Of a stretch of 64,000 nt of DNA, positions 16,105 through 26,277 are shown piece after piece. The notes under the pieces were generated by a model. The model did not search any database, was not told the DNA's origin, and saw only the letters and a list, made by a program, of their open reading frames with translations. The translations under genes were made by a program, and so were the position numbers. This DNA is from Bacteroidota bacterium (GTDB lineage Bacteria; Bacteroidota; Bacteroidia; 2-12-FULL-35-15): the NCBI GenBank assembly GCA_016722565.1, contig JADKIU010000001.1, forward strand, positions 248,001 through 312,000, given 5' to 3'. Position 1 is the stretch's first letter. Each line of letters opens with the position of its first letter.

Positions 16105-17325
16105 ATGAGCAAAGATAAAAACACAAACAAGAATCAAGAACTGATTGAGGAGAAAGAATATTCTACTCTGAATCTTGGTCCTACGCATCCCGCTACACAC
16201 GGTATCTTTCAGAACGTGTTGAAAATGGATGGCGAAATAATTATGGACTCTGAAGCAACGGTTGGATACATCCACCGTGCATTCGAAAAGTTAGCTGAAC
16301 GCAGACCATACTATCAAATTACTCCCATCACTGATCGTTTAAACTATTGCTCATCACCCATCAACAACATGGGCTGGCACATGACCGTGGAAAAACTGAT
16401 GGGCATTGAAATTCCAAAACGTGTACAATATATGCGCGTTATCATTATGGAATTAGCTCGTATTGCCGATCACGTTATTTGTAATTCTGTTATTGGGGTG
16501 GATACAGGTGCAATGACGGGCTTCTTATACATCTTCCAAATGCGTGAACGCATTTATGATATTTATGAAGAATTGTGTGGCGCACGTTTAACAACAAACA
16601 TTGGTCGCATTGGCGGATTAGAAAGAGATTTTTCTCCGAAAGCATGGGACTTGTTAGACAAATTTTTAAAAGATTTCCCTCCTGCATTAAAAGAATTCGA
16701 AAACCTGTTGATGAGAAACAGAATTTTCATGGATCGTACAGTTAACTGCGGACCAATATCAGCAGAGCGTGCATTGAATTATAGTTTCTCAGGACCTAAC
16801 TTGCGCGCAGCAGGTGTAGATTACGATGTGCGTGTGATGAACCCGTATTCATCTTACGAAGAGTTTGATTTTATTATTCCTGTTGGAACACAAGGTGATA
16901 CGTATGATCGCTTCATGGTGCGTCAACAAGAAATGTGGGAGAGTGTAAAAATTATTAATCAAGCCATTGCAAAAATTAAAAAGGAACCTGCAGGCGTTTA
17001 TCATGCAGATGTTCCAGAATTTTTCCTTCCTCCGAAAGAAGAAGTATACAACAACATGGAAGCATTAATCTATCACTTTAAAATTGTGATGGGTGAAACA
17101 GAAATTCCCAAAGGAGAAGTATATCATGCGGTTGAGGGTGGTAATGGAGAATTAGGTTTTTATTTAATCAGTGATGGCGGAAGAACACCTTATCGTTTGC
17201 ATATGCGCAGACCATGCTTTATTTATTATCAGGCGTATGCAGAAATGATTAAAGGTCAGATGTTATCAGATGCTATTTTAACAATGAGTAGCATGAACGT
17301 AATTGCAGGAGAACTAGACGCATAA
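16105..17325 (+). CDS. nuoD: NADH-quinone oxidoreductase subunit D
   Basis: Protein of 406 aa, the 49-kDa-type subunit that forms the quinone pocket together with NuoB. Recognised blocks are LNLGPTHPATHGIFQNVLKM (about residues 22-41), with the quinone-site His of the HPATHG loop, IGGLERDFS, VNCGPISAERALNYSFSGPN (about 212-231), and a C-terminal D-x-x-x-x-SMNVIAGELDA in place of the hydrogenase-type Cys ligands. Typical length. Confidence 0.97.
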   Translation: MSKDKNTNKNQELIEEKEYSTLNLGPTHPATHGIFQNVLKMDGEIIMDSEATVGYIHRAFEKLAERRPYYQITPITDRLNYCSSPINNMGWHMTVEKLMGIEIPKRVQYMRVIIMELARIADHVICNSVIGVDTGAMTGFLYIFQMRERIYDIYEELCGARLTTNIGRIGGLERDFSPKAWDLLDKFLKDFPPALKEFENLLMRNRIFMDRTVNCGPISAERALNYSFSGPNLRAAGVDYDVRVMNPYSSYEEFDFIIPVGTQGDTYDRFMVRQQEMWESVKIINQAIAKIKKEPAGVYHADVPEFFLPPKEEVYNNMEALIYHFKIVMGETEIPKGEVYHAVEGGNGELGFYLISDGGRTPYRLHMRRPCFIYYQAYAEMIKGQMLSDAILTMSSMNVIAGELDA

Positions 17326-17331
17326 TATACT

Positions 17332-17871
17332 ATGTCACAAGAAATTAAATTTAACGAAGAAACGCTTGCCTTGGTTCACAAAATCATCAAGCGTTATCCT
17401 GAAGGCAAACATAAATCGGCATTGCTTCCGGTTTTACACATTGCTCAGGCTGAATTTGGTGGTTGGTTAAGCCCGCAAACAATGGACTATGTTGCCTCCA
17501 TCTTAAACATCAAACCAATTGAAGTATACGAAGTAGCATCTTTCTACTCCATGTACAACTTAAAACCTGTTGGAAAATGTTTGTTGGAAGTTTGTCGTAC
17601 CTCCTCTTGCTGGACACGCGGTGCAGAAGATGTGGTGAAACACTTAGAGAAAAAATTAGGAATAAAAGAAGGTGAAACAACTCCTGATGGAATGTTCACT
17701 ATTAAAACAGTAGAATGTTTAGGAAGCTGCGGAAGCGCCCCAATGCTGCAATGTGGCGCATCTTATCACGAAAATTTAACGCTTGAAAAAGTAGATAAAT
17801 TAGTAGAAGACTATCGTGCGGCAGGAAAACAAAGAAGTTATACAGACATGGATTATAAAAACACTTTGTAA
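17332..17871 (+). CDS. nuoE: NADH-quinone oxidoreductase subunit E
   Basis: Protein of 179 aa with the thioredoxin-like [2Fe-2S] fold. Cluster ligands are in VCRTSSCW (about residues 87-94) and CLGSCGSAP (about 127-135). N-terminal helices around KSALLPVLHIAQAEFGGWLS match the 24-kDa subunit. It forms the NADH dehydrogenase module with NuoF and NuoG. It is two bases from nuoF. Confidence 0.96.
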   Translation: MSQEIKFNEETLALVHKIIKRYPEGKHKSALLPVLHIAQAEFGGWLSPQTMDYVASILNIKPIEVYEVASFYSMYNLKPVGKCLLEVCRTSSCWTRGAEDVVKHLEKKLGIKEGETTPDGMFTIKTVECLGSCGSAPMLQCGASYHENLTLEKVDKLVEDYRAAGKQRSYTDMDYKNTL

Positions 17872-17873
17872 TT

Positions 17874-19217
17874 ATGGGGAAGAAATTATTAATACATAAC
17901 GACAAAGTTCCGGGAATTGCAACACTTGAAGTGTATCGTCAACATGGCGGTTATGCATCCGTAGAGAAAGCTTTGAAAACAATGTCGCCTGCCGATGTTG
18001 TAGAAGAAGTAAAAAAATCAGGGTTAAGAGGTCGTGGTGGTGCCGGTTTCCCTACAGGAATGAAGTGGAGCTTCCTTGCAAAGCCCGAAGGTGTTGAACG
18101 TTACCTCGTTTGTAATGCCGATGAATCAGAGCCGGGAACATTCAAAGATCGTTATTTGATGGAAAAAATTCCTCATGCACTTATCGAAGGAATGATTACT
18201 TCTTCATTTGCATTGGGAGCAAAAACATCTTACATCTACATTCGTGGTGAATACTTTTATGTTGCTCGTATCCTTGAACAAGCAATAGAAGAAGCTTACG
18301 CAGCAGGCTTTTTAGGAAAAAATATTTTAGGTACGAACTTCTCTCACGACTGCTATGTACAAGTTGGTGGAGGTGCATACATCTGCGGTGAAGAAACCGC
18401 TTTGTTAGAATCACTAGAAGGAAAACGTGGAAATCCACGTATCAAACCACCATTCCCAGCTATCGCAGGTTTATATGGTTGTCCAACTGTTGTAAACAAC
18501 GTTGAAACAATTGCTGCCGTTTGCCCAATCGTAATGATGGGTGGAGACGAATATGCAAAAATTGGAATCGGAAGAAGTACCGGAACAAAATTAATTTCTG
18601 CATCCGGACATATCAATAAACCTGGTGTGTACGAAATAGAATTAGGTTTGCCGGTTGAAGAATTTATTTATTCGGATGAATATTGTGGTGGTATTATCAA
18701 TGGAAGAAAACTAAAAGCAGTTGTTGCCGGAGGTTCTTCTGTTCCTATTTTACCAGCCGAATTAATTTTGAAAAACGATAAAGGCGAACCTCGCTTAATG
18801 TCCTACGAATCATTAAGTGAAGGCGGTTTTGCTACAGGAACAATGCTGGGTTCCGGAGGATTTATTGTATACGATGAAACAACCAGCATCGTAAAAAATC
18901 TTTACACATTCGCTCGTTTCTATCATCACGAAAGCTGTGGACAATGTTCGCCTTGTCGTGAAGGAACTGGCTGGATGGAAAAAATTCTTCACCGCATTGT
19001 GGAAGGACATGGTAAACCAACTGACATTGATCTGTTGTGGGACATTCAAAGAAAAATTGAAGGGAATACAATTTGTCCATTAGGTGATGCTGCTGCATGG
19101 CCTGTGGCAAGCGCTATTCGTCACTTCCGTGCAGAATTTGAAGAATACATTAATCACCCTGAAAGAATTAAAGACGTTAAACATTATTATTCCGTTCATC
19201 AACTTGCGGGAGCATAA
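17874..19217 (+). CDS. nuoF: NADH-quinone oxidoreductase subunit F (NADH/FMN binding)
   Basis: Protein of 447 aa. GLRGRGGAGFPTGMKWSF (about residues 48-65) is the glycine-rich NADH/FMN loop. NADESEPGTFKDR follows near 82 and GAYICGEETALLESLEG near 165. The N3 [4Fe-4S] ligands lie in HESCGQCSPCREG (about 347-359), with a fourth Cys in NTICPLGDAAAWP near 398. It accepts electrons from NADH. Full length, no anomaly. Confidence 0.97.
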   Translation: MGKKLLIHNDKVPGIATLEVYRQHGGYASVEKALKTMSPADVVEEVKKSGLRGRGGAGFPTGMKWSFLAKPEGVERYLVCNADESEPGTFKDRYLMEKIPHALIEGMITSSFALGAKTSYIYIRGEYFYVARILEQAIEEAYAAGFLGKNILGTNFSHDCYVQVGGGAYICGEETALLESLEGKRGNPRIKPPFPAIAGLYGCPTVVNNVETIAAVCPIVMMGGDEYAKIGIGRSTGTKLISASGHINKPGVYEIELGLPVEEFIYSDEYCGGIINGRKLKAVVAGGSSVPILPAELILKNDKGEPRLMSYESLSEGGFATGTMLGSGGFIVYDETTSIVKNLYTFARFYHHESCGQCSPCREGTGWMEKILHRIVEGHGKPTDIDLLWDIQRKIEGNTICPLGDAAAWPVASAIRHFRAEFEEYINHPERIKDVKHYYSVHQLAGA

Positions 19218-19233
19218 TTGTAAAAGATAAAAA

Positions 19234-20226
19234 ATGGCAAAGGTTACTATAGATGGTCATACGATTGAAGTTCCGGATGGAACAACAATCTTGCAAGCAG
19301 CCAGAATGTTGGTTGACAAAAACCCGGAGGTGGATGCAAAAGTTGCTCCTCCTACCATGTGTTATTACTCGAAATTAAAAACCAGTGGAGGGTATTGCCG
19401 TACCTGTATCGTAAAAGTTACAAAAGGTTCTGAAAAGGATCCGCGCCCAATGCCGAAGCCGGTTGCTTCTTGCCGCACAACCGTAATGGATGGAATGGAA
19501 GTGGTAAACATTACTTCTCCGGAAGTGTTGGAAGCTCGCAAAGGTGTTGTAGAATTTTTATTAATCAATCACCCGTTGGATTGCCCTATCTGCGATCAAG
19601 CCGGTGAATGCCACTTACAAGATTTAGGCTACGAACACGGCTTAGCAAAAACACGTTACGATTTTTCTAGAAGAACCTTCAACTTAATTGATATCGGTCC
19701 TTACATCAAATTACACATGACCCGTTGTATCATGTGCTTCCGTTGTATTAAAGTGGCTGATCAAATTACGAATAACCGTTACCAAGGAATGTTGTTTCGT
19801 GGCGATGCCTCTGAAATCAGTACATACATTGAGAAAGCAATCGATAACGATTTCTCTGGAAACGTAATTGATGTTTGTCCGGTAGGTGCCTTAACAGATA
19901 GAACCTTCCGTTTCAAGAGTCGTGTTTGGTTTACAAAACCAATGGATGCGCACCGCAACTGTACAAAATGTTCCGGCAAAGTAGCCATTTGGATGAAAGG
20001 AAATGAAGTGTTACGTGTTACCGCTCGTAAAGATCAATGGGGAGAAGCCATCGAATGGATTTGCAACGAATGCCGCTTTGAGAAAAAAGATGCGAAAGAT
20101 TGGGTAATTGAAAAACCATCTCATATTGATCGTCATTCGGTTATTTCTCAAAATCATTACGAGAACTTAGCACAATTGAAATTGGATATTGGTAAACAAC
20201 AAAAGCAAATTGCTGCAAAAAAATAA
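19234..20226 (+). CDS. nuoG: NADH-quinone oxidoreductase subunit G, short Fe-S form
   Basis: Protein of 330 aa, far shorter than E. coli NuoG (about 900). It retains the N-terminal [2Fe-2S] ferredoxin domain (Cys in PTMCYYSKLKTSGGYCRTC and ASCRTT), the His-Cys3 cluster motif HPLDCPICDQAGECHLQD (about residues 111-128), and two 4Fe-4S sets (CIMCFRC and CPVGAL). A last Cys4-like part follows (CTKCSG and CNECRF). The molybdopterin-oxidoreductase-like body is missing. This short form is common in Bacteroidota as far as I know, so it is not read as a truncation, and the next gene starts normally 46 bases on. Confidence 0.92.
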   Translation: MAKVTIDGHTIEVPDGTTILQAARMLVDKNPEVDAKVAPPTMCYYSKLKTSGGYCRTCIVKVTKGSEKDPRPMPKPVASCRTTVMDGMEVVNITSPEVLEARKGVVEFLLINHPLDCPICDQAGECHLQDLGYEHGLAKTRYDFSRRTFNLIDIGPYIKLHMTRCIMCFRCIKVADQITNNRYQGMLFRGDASEISTYIEKAIDNDFSGNVIDVCPVGALTDRTFRFKSRVWFTKPMDAHRNCTKCSGKVAIWMKGNEVLRVTARKDQWGEAIEWICNECRFEKKDAKDWVIEKPSHIDRHSVISQNHYENLAQLKLDIGKQQKQIAAKK

Positions 20227-20271
20227 TTAATGTCATTGCCGTTGGATTGGTCTGACGGAAAAAAATAAAAT

Positions 20272-21318
20272 ATGGAATTAAATTTTTTAATTTATAAAAT
20301 CATTCTGGTGTTGATTGTATTTTCAATCACATTGTTAGTTGCTACCTACAGCACCTACGCAGAACGTAAAATTGCTGCATTCCTTCAAGATCGTATCGGT
20401 CCGGATCGAGCAGGCCCTTTCGGAATCCTTCAGCCATTAGCCGATGCCGTAAAAATGTTTATGAAGGAAGAGGTGATTCCAAGTGTTTCCAATAAAATGC
20501 TTTTTATCATTGGTCCAGGTTTATGTATGCTTACGGCTTGTATGACTGGTGTAATTATTCCTTGGGGGAAATCAATCAACATCGGTGGAACAGATTATCC
20601 AATGCAAATTGCAGATGTAAACATCGGAATCCTTTATTTATTTGGAGTGCTTTCATTAGGCGTTTACGGAATCATGATTGGTGGTTGGGCTTCCAACAAT
20701 AAATATTCATTATTAGGTGCTATCCGCGCTTCTTCTCAAATGATTAGCTATGAAGTAGCAATGGGAATTTCAATCATTGCATTGGTAATGACTACAGGAA
20801 CATTGAGTACCGGAGAAATTGCAGCGCAACAAACAGGTTGGCACTGGAATGTATTGGTTCAACCATTAGGCTGTTTAATCTTTATCATTTGTGCATTCGC
20901 TGAAACAAACCGCGCACCATTCGATTTACCGGAATGTGAAACAGAATTAGTCGGTGGATATCATACCGAGTACAGCTCTATGAAATTAGGATTGTTCTTA
21001 TTTGCGGAATACATCAACATGTTTATTTCTTCTGCAGTAATTTCTACGTTCTATTTTGGTGGGTACAACATGCCGTTAATTGGTCGTTGGGTGCACGATC
21101 CAAATTGGTTAGCCATTTTAGGATTTGTATTCTTATTTATGAAAATTGTAGGATTCATTTTCTTCTTCATGTGGGTGCGTTGGACCTTACCACGTTTCCG
21201 CTACGATCAATTAATGAATTTAGGCTGGAAAATATTAATTCCATTATCGATATTGAATTTGGTATTAACAGGAGCATGGATGATGCGTCATGAGATTATG
21301 GCGTATTTCACAAGATAA
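20272..21318 (+). CDS. nuoH: NADH-quinone oxidoreductase subunit H
   Basis: Protein of 348 aa, a polytopic membrane subunit (about eight helices) at the junction between the peripheral and membrane arms. Signature blocks are YAERKIAAFLQDRIGPDRAG (about residues 28-47, quinone-entrance loop), GWASNNKYSLLGAIRASSQM, and AETNRAPFDLPECETELVGG (the acidic loop near 206-225). Typical length. Confidence 0.97.
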   Translation: MELNFLIYKIILVLIVFSITLLVATYSTYAERKIAAFLQDRIGPDRAGPFGILQPLADAVKMFMKEEVIPSVSNKMLFIIGPGLCMLTACMTGVIIPWGKSINIGGTDYPMQIADVNIGILYLFGVLSLGVYGIMIGGWASNNKYSLLGAIRASSQMISYEVAMGISIIALVMTTGTLSTGEIAAQQTGWHWNVLVQPLGCLIFIICAFAETNRAPFDLPECETELVGGYHTEYSSMKLGLFLFAEYINMFISSAVISTFYFGGYNMPLIGRWVHDPNWLAILGFVFLFMKIVGFIFFFMWVRWTLPRFRYDQLMNLGWKILIPLSILNLVLTGAWMMRHEIMAYFTR

Positions 21319-21363
21319 AAAATGTAAAACTCAACAAGTTTACTTGTTGCTAAAGAAATAAAA

Positions 21364-21969
21364 ATGCAATTAACAAACAGATCACAAGTTGTTGTAAAAA
21401 AGGAAATGTCGTTCATGGAACGAATGTATCTGCCTGCTATTTTCGGTGGCATGTGGATTACCTTTACACATCTTTTCAAAAAATCAGCAACCATAAAATA
21501 TCCTGAACAAACACGTGAATTCAGTGGTATTTATCGCGGACAACATGTTTTGAAGCGTGATGAAAAAGGTGCTGAACGTTGTACCGCTTGCGGGCTTTGT
21601 GCTGTGGCTTGTCCTGCTGAAGCAATTACGATGACCGCTGCAGAACGCAAGCCGGGTGAAGAAAATTTATACAGAGAAGAAAAATATGCAGCGAAATATG
21701 AAATCAATATGTTACGCTGTATCTTCTGTGGCGACTGCGAAGAAGCATGCCCGAAAGAAGCCATTTTCTTAACAGACCGTAAAGTAGATAGTTTCTATAC
21801 GCGCAAAGAATTCATTTATGGCAAAAGCATTTTAGTTGAATCCAAAGAAAATCCAATCGATTTAACAAAACGCCAAACACCGAACGTGAAAGAATTTAAA
21901 TTGGACAAGCACTTTGCTCACAACCAAACATTTGATAAAAACAAAAAAACAAAAGTTGGCGGACATTAG
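21364..21969 (+). CDS. nuoI: NADH-quinone oxidoreductase subunit I
   Basis: Protein of 201 aa with two [4Fe-4S] ferredoxin motifs, CTACGLCAVACP (about residues 77-88) and CIFCGDCEEACP (about 120-131), ligating clusters N6a and N6b. An N-terminal amphipathic segment (MYLPAIFGGMWITFTHLFKK) and an Arg/Lys-rich C-terminal tail are typical of NuoI. It sits 45 bases after nuoH, with a small hairpin in the gap (21332-21349). Confidence 0.96.
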   Translation: MQLTNRSQVVVKKEMSFMERMYLPAIFGGMWITFTHLFKKSATIKYPEQTREFSGIYRGQHVLKRDEKGAERCTACGLCAVACPAEAITMTAAERKPGEENLYREEKYAAKYEINMLRCIFCGDCEEACPKEAIFLTDRKVDSFYTRKEFIYGKSILVESKENPIDLTKRQTPNVKEFKLDKHFAHNQTFDKNKKTKVGGH

Positions 21970-21987
21970 TTTTCAAACACTGTTATT

Positions 21988-22488
21988 ATGATTACACAAT
22001 ATTTATTTTACTTATTATCCTTCTTAGCACTGATGTTCGCATCAATGGTGGTTATTACTAAAAACCCTATTCATAGCGTTTTATACCTTGTGCTTACCTT
22101 TTTCGCAATTGCCGGACATTATGTTTTGCTCAATGCACAATTTTTAGCAGCGGTTCACATCATCGTATATGCCGGAGCAATCATGGTGTTGTTCTTATTC
22201 GTGATCATGCTCTTGAATTTAAATAAAGAAACCGAACCGGGTAAAAGCATTTGGTTAAAAGCATCTGCTGTAGTTGCGTCTGGTTTACTGTTAGTTGTTT
22301 TTGTTGGAGCAATCAAAGGAGCAACCGTGATTCAATCAACAAACCCGTTTAATGCCAACATCGGTTTGATTGAAAATTTGGGTATGACCTTGTTCAACGA
22401 ATTTTTATTGCCGTTTGAATTAGCATCGGTTCTCTTGTTGTCGGCAATGGTTGGAGCCGTTATGTTGGGTAAGAAAAGTATAAAGTAA
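21988..22488 (+). CDS. nuoJ: NADH-quinone oxidoreductase subunit J
   Basis: Protein of 166 aa with five membrane helices. It has the ND6/NuoJ blocks NPIHSVLYLVLTFFAIAGHY (about residues 26-45) and HIIVYAGAIMVLFLFVIMLL (about 57-76), the latter including the pi-bulge helix region used in coupling. Membrane-arm subunit. Typical length and order between nuoI and nuoK. Confidence 0.95.
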   Translation: MITQYLFYLLSFLALMFASMVVITKNPIHSVLYLVLTFFAIAGHYVLLNAQFLAAVHIIVYAGAIMVLFLFVIMLLNLNKETEPGKSIWLKASAVVASGLLLVVFVGAIKGATVIQSTNPFNANIGLIENLGMTLFNEFLLPFELASVLLLSAMVGAVMLGKKSIK

Positions 22489-22537
22489 TAAGTGATTGAA
22501 AAACTAACAATTTTACAATCTTCAATTTTAAATTAAA

Positions 22538-22855
22538 ATGAGCGCAATACAAACAATTCCTTTAGAGTGGTACATCCTTTTAAGCACAGTGTTATTTACA
22601 ATCGGTGTGTTGGGTGTTCTCCTTAGACGAAATGCCATAATTATTTTTATGTCGATAGAGCTGATGCTAAATGCTGTTAACTTATTGTTGGTTGCATTCT
22701 CCAGCTATTTATCTGATAGCAAAGGACAAGTATTTGTGTTTTTTATTATGGCTGTTGCTGCTGCAGAAGTAGCCGTAGGATTGGCAATTCTGATGATGGT
22801 ATACAGAAATACAAAATCATCGGACATTAATATTTTGAATAAATTAAAATGGTAG
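22538..22855 (+). CDS. nuoK: NADH-quinone oxidoreductase subunit K
   Basis: Protein of 105 aa with three membrane helices. The conserved intramembrane Glu residues of NuoK/ND4L are in SIELMLNAVNL (about residue 36) and AAAEVAVGLAI (about 72). They form part of the proton pathway. Typical length. Confidence 0.96.
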   Translation: MSAIQTIPLEWYILLSTVLFTIGVLGVLLRRNAIIIFMSIELMLNAVNLLLVAFSSYLSDSKGQVFVFFIMAVAAAEVAVGLAILMMVYRNTKSSDINILNKLKW

Positions 22856-22894
22856 TTTGTTGGGATTGTATCCCGACTGTTAAATAAAAAGAAT

Positions 22895-24793
22895 ATGATA
22901 AAATTAGTTTGGTTAGTTCCGCTTCTCCCACTGATAGGTTTCATCATCATTGGATTGTTCGGAAAAAAATTATCGAAGGGATTAGTAGGAGTAATTGGAA
23001 GTGGCGCAGTTGCCGGAGCTTTTGCAATTGCACTCGCAGTGTTTTTTGAATTGAAAGGCAGTGTTCAGAAAGAATACACTATCGAACTATTCAACTGGAT
23101 TTCTGCCGGAAAACTTTCTATTCCGTTTTCATTCTTAATTGATCCATTGTCTTCTTTATTTTTGTTAATCATCACCGGAATAGGATTCTTAATCCACGTT
23201 TATTCTTCTGGATACATGAGTCACGATGAAGGATTCTCCCGCTTTTTTGCATACTTGAATTTGTTTATTTTCTTCATGTTGTTGCTCGTGATGGGTTCCA
23301 ACTACTTAATCATGTTTGTTGGTTGGGAAGGTGTTGGATTGTGCTCTTATTTGTTAATCGGCTTCTGGTTTAAGAACACCGCATACAACAATGCTGCGAA
23401 AAAAGCATTCATCATGAACCGTGTTGGAGATTTAGGATTTTTATTAGGCATCATCTTGATTTTTGTAACCTTCGGTAGCATCGGGTACCACGATGTTTTC
23501 GAACAAGCAAAAAATATGGGTTCCGGAAATGCAACCTTAACCATTATTGCACTCTTGTTATTTGTAGGAGCAATGGGAAAAAGTGCTCAGCTCCCATTGT
23601 ATACTTGGTTGCCTGATGCGATGGCCGGACCAACTCCTGTATCTGCCTTGATTCACGCTGCCACCATGGTAACAGCTGGTATTTACATGATTGCCCGTTC
23701 AAACATTTTATACACACTTTCTCCGGATGCAATGAATGTTGTGGCCATCATTGGTGTTTGCACCGCTTTGTTTGCAGCAACCATCGGCTTGGCGCAAAAC
23801 GATATTAAAAAAGTATTGGCATACTCTACCGTTTCTCAATTAGGATATATGTTCCTCGCTCTTGGAGTAGGTGCTTATACCGGAGCTGTATTCCATGTAA
23901 TGACACATGCATTCTTCAAAGCATTGTTATTCCTTGGCGCTGGTAGTGTTATTCACGCGATGAGTGGTGAACAAGACATTCGTAAAATGGGTGGATTGAA
24001 AAAATACATTTCTACAACGCACATTACATTCTTAATGGGAACACTCGCCATTGCAGGCTGCTTCCCTTTCTCAGGATTCTTTTCCAAAGATGAAATTTTA
24101 GCTCACGCGTGGGAACACAATAAATTACTTTGGTTCTTAGGAATTTTAGGTGCAGCGATGACCACCTTCTACATGTTCCGCTTGTATTTCTTAACCTTCC
24201 ATGGAAAATTCAGAGGAACACATGAACAAGAACATCATTTACATGAATCACCGAAATCAATGACCATTCCGTTAATTGTATTGGCTGTGCTTTCTGTTGT
24301 TGGCGGTTTAGTTGGTATTCCTGCAGCATTGCACGGAACACATTATCTGGAGGAGTTTTTAAGTCCGGTATTCGAAGCCTCTTCTTTCCGAATCGTTCAC
24401 CATTTATCACATGAAACGGAATACATCTTGATGGGTCTTGCTACAGTGGTGATGGTCGTTTCAATCTACTATGCGTATAACACATATGTGAAGAAGAATG
24501 TATTGCCTCCGGCAGAAGGAGAAGCACTTACACCTGCTCACAAATTAATCTACAACAAATATTGGGTAGATGAAATTTATGAAATGCTAATTACAAAACC
24601 GTTAAACCTGATTTCAGAAGGACTTCACAAAGTAGTCGATAATCAATTGGTAGATGGAATTGTGAATGGTGTAGGTTCGGCAGTAAGCTGGATGAGCGGA
24701 ACCATTCGCTTAGCACAAACAGGAAACATTGGCTTTTATATTTTCGTGATGGTAATCAGCATCGTATTGATTTTATTCACTCAACTTTTTTAG
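22895..24793 (+). CDS. nuoL: NADH-quinone oxidoreductase subunit L
   Basis: Protein of 632 aa, the distal antiporter-like proton-pumping subunit. It contains the ND5 signatures FVGWEGVGLCSYLLIGFW (about residues 141-158, pumping Glu), KSAQLPLYTWLPDAMAGPTP (about 229-248, pumping Lys), and VSALIHAATMVTAGIYMIAR. A C-terminal lateral helix and final membrane helix follow. It is followed 17 bases later by nuoM. Confidence 0.97.
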   Translation: MIKLVWLVPLLPLIGFIIIGLFGKKLSKGLVGVIGSGAVAGAFAIALAVFFELKGSVQKEYTIELFNWISAGKLSIPFSFLIDPLSSLFLLIITGIGFLIHVYSSGYMSHDEGFSRFFAYLNLFIFFMLLLVMGSNYLIMFVGWEGVGLCSYLLIGFWFKNTAYNNAAKKAFIMNRVGDLGFLLGIILIFVTFGSIGYHDVFEQAKNMGSGNATLTIIALLLFVGAMGKSAQLPLYTWLPDAMAGPTPVSALIHAATMVTAGIYMIARSNILYTLSPDAMNVVAIIGVCTALFAATIGLAQNDIKKVLAYSTVSQLGYMFLALGVGAYTGAVFHVMTHAFFKALLFLGAGSVIHAMSGEQDIRKMGGLKKYISTTHITFLMGTLAIAGCFPFSGFFSKDEILAHAWEHNKLLWFLGILGAAMTTFYMFRLYFLTFHGKFRGTHEQEHHLHESPKSMTIPLIVLAVLSVVGGLVGIPAALHGTHYLEEFLSPVFEASSFRIVHHLSHETEYILMGLATVVMVVSIYYAYNTYVKKNVLPPAEGEALTPAHKLIYNKYWVDEIYEMLITKPLNLISEGLHKVVDNQLVDGIVNGVGSAVSWMSGTIRLAQTGNIGFYIFVMVISIVLILFTQLF

Positions 24794-24810
24794 AATTTAT
24801 TTAACAACAT

Positions 24811-26277
24811 ATGATTACATTATTATTAATATTTTTTCCGTTGGTTGCAGGTTTGCTTCTTTTGTTCGTGAAAGGACAACAGGCAAAAACCATTGCATTG
24901 GGCGCATCCATTTTAGAATTTGCAATTGCTGTTTTTGCATTGACGCAATTTCAACACAACGCCTCTACACAGTTTGAGTGGAACCACGCTTGGATCCAAT
25001 CCATGGGCATCACCTTTCATGTTGGGATTGATGGTGTTTCGATGCTGTTGGTCTTGCTTACCACCTTCTTAGTTCCTGTTATCATTTTAACATCGTATAA
25101 AACAGAATACAAAAACCCGTCTGCTTTTTATTCTTTGATTCTGGTAATGCAAATGGCACTTGTAGGTGTGTTTGTTTCATTAGACGGATTCTTGTTTTAT
25201 GTGTTCTGGGAATTGGCTCTTATTCCAATCTATTTTATTTGTTTGTTGTGGGGCGGAGACGACAGAGCGCGCATCACCTTCAAGTTTTTTGTTTACACCT
25301 TAGCAGGAAGTTTATTCATGCTGGGAGGATTAATCTACTTGTATTTACACACTCCCGGTTCTCATAGTTTTGATATTGCTGCATTGTATGCTGCAGGTCA
25401 AAGCATGGATGTTGTTCACCAAGGATATGTTTTTTGGGCAATGTTTGTTGCATTCGCAGTAAAAATGCCGGTATTCCCATTCCACACTTGGCAGCCGGAT
25501 ACCTATACAACCGCTCCAACGCAAGGAACAATGCTCCTTTCTGGGATTATGCTAAAAATGGGAACTTTCGGTGTGATTCGTTGGTTGTTGCCATTAGCGC
25601 CATTGGGTGTTGAAAAATATGCAAACCTGGCTATCGGATTAGCGGTGTTTGGTGTGGTATACGCATCGTGTATCGCCATTGTACAAAAAGACTTTAAACG
25701 TTTAATTGCATACTCATCCATTGCACACGTTGGCCTAATTGCTGCTGGAATTTTATCCATGAATACACAAGGTGTTCAGGGTTCAATGATCCAAATGTTG
25801 AGTCATGGTGTAAACGTTGTTGGTTTATTCTTCATCGTGGACTTAATTCAAAAGCGCACCGGCAGAAGAGATTTAGATGGATTGGGCGGAATCAGAAATG
25901 TGAATCCTCAATTCGCAGTTTTCTTTTTAATCATCTTATTAGGCGCAGTAGCACTTCCATTAACCAATGGATTTGTGGGAGAGTTTTTATTGTTAAACGG
26001 GGTGTATCAATTTAACCCATGGATGGCCGGCTTTGCGGGACTATCTGTAATTCTTGGTGCGGTGTATATGTTGCGCAGTTACCAAGCAATTATGTTGGGT
26101 GAAACAAATAGCAATACAGCGAACTTTGCTCCGCTTGAAGGAAGTGAAAAAGCAGTATTGATTATTATTTGTGCTGCAATCATTGTATTTGGTGTGTTTC
26201 CAAAACCATTAACAGACATTGTATCACCCGCTGTTGATCAATTAGTAGGAAACGTTAGAGTAGCATTAGGAAAATAA
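24811..26277 (+). CDS. nuoM: NADH-quinone oxidoreductase subunit M
   Basis: Protein of 488 aa with about 14 membrane helices, an antiporter-like pump subunit. Blocks include FYVFWELALIPIYFICLLWG (about residues 129-148, pumping Glu), KMPVFPFHTWQPDTYTTAPT (about 218-237, Lys), and YSSIAHVGLIAAGI near 304. Typical length. The gap before nuoN (68 bases) holds a small hairpin. Confidence 0.97.
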   Translation: MITLLLIFFPLVAGLLLLFVKGQQAKTIALGASILEFAIAVFALTQFQHNASTQFEWNHAWIQSMGITFHVGIDGVSMLLVLLTTFLVPVIILTSYKTEYKNPSAFYSLILVMQMALVGVFVSLDGFLFYVFWELALIPIYFICLLWGGDDRARITFKFFVYTLAGSLFMLGGLIYLYLHTPGSHSFDIAALYAAGQSMDVVHQGYVFWAMFVAFAVKMPVFPFHTWQPDTYTTAPTQGTMLLSGIMLKMGTFGVIRWLLPLAPLGVEKYANLAIGLAVFGVVYASCIAIVQKDFKRLIAYSSIAHVGLIAAGILSMNTQGVQGSMIQMLSHGVNVVGLFFIVDLIQKRTGRRDLDGLGGIRNVNPQFAVFFLIILLGAVALPLTNGFVGEFLLLNGVYQFNPWMAGFAGLSVILGAVYMLRSYQAIMLGETNSNTANFAPLEGSEKAVLIIICAAIIVFGVFPKPLTDIVSPAVDQLVGNVRVALGK

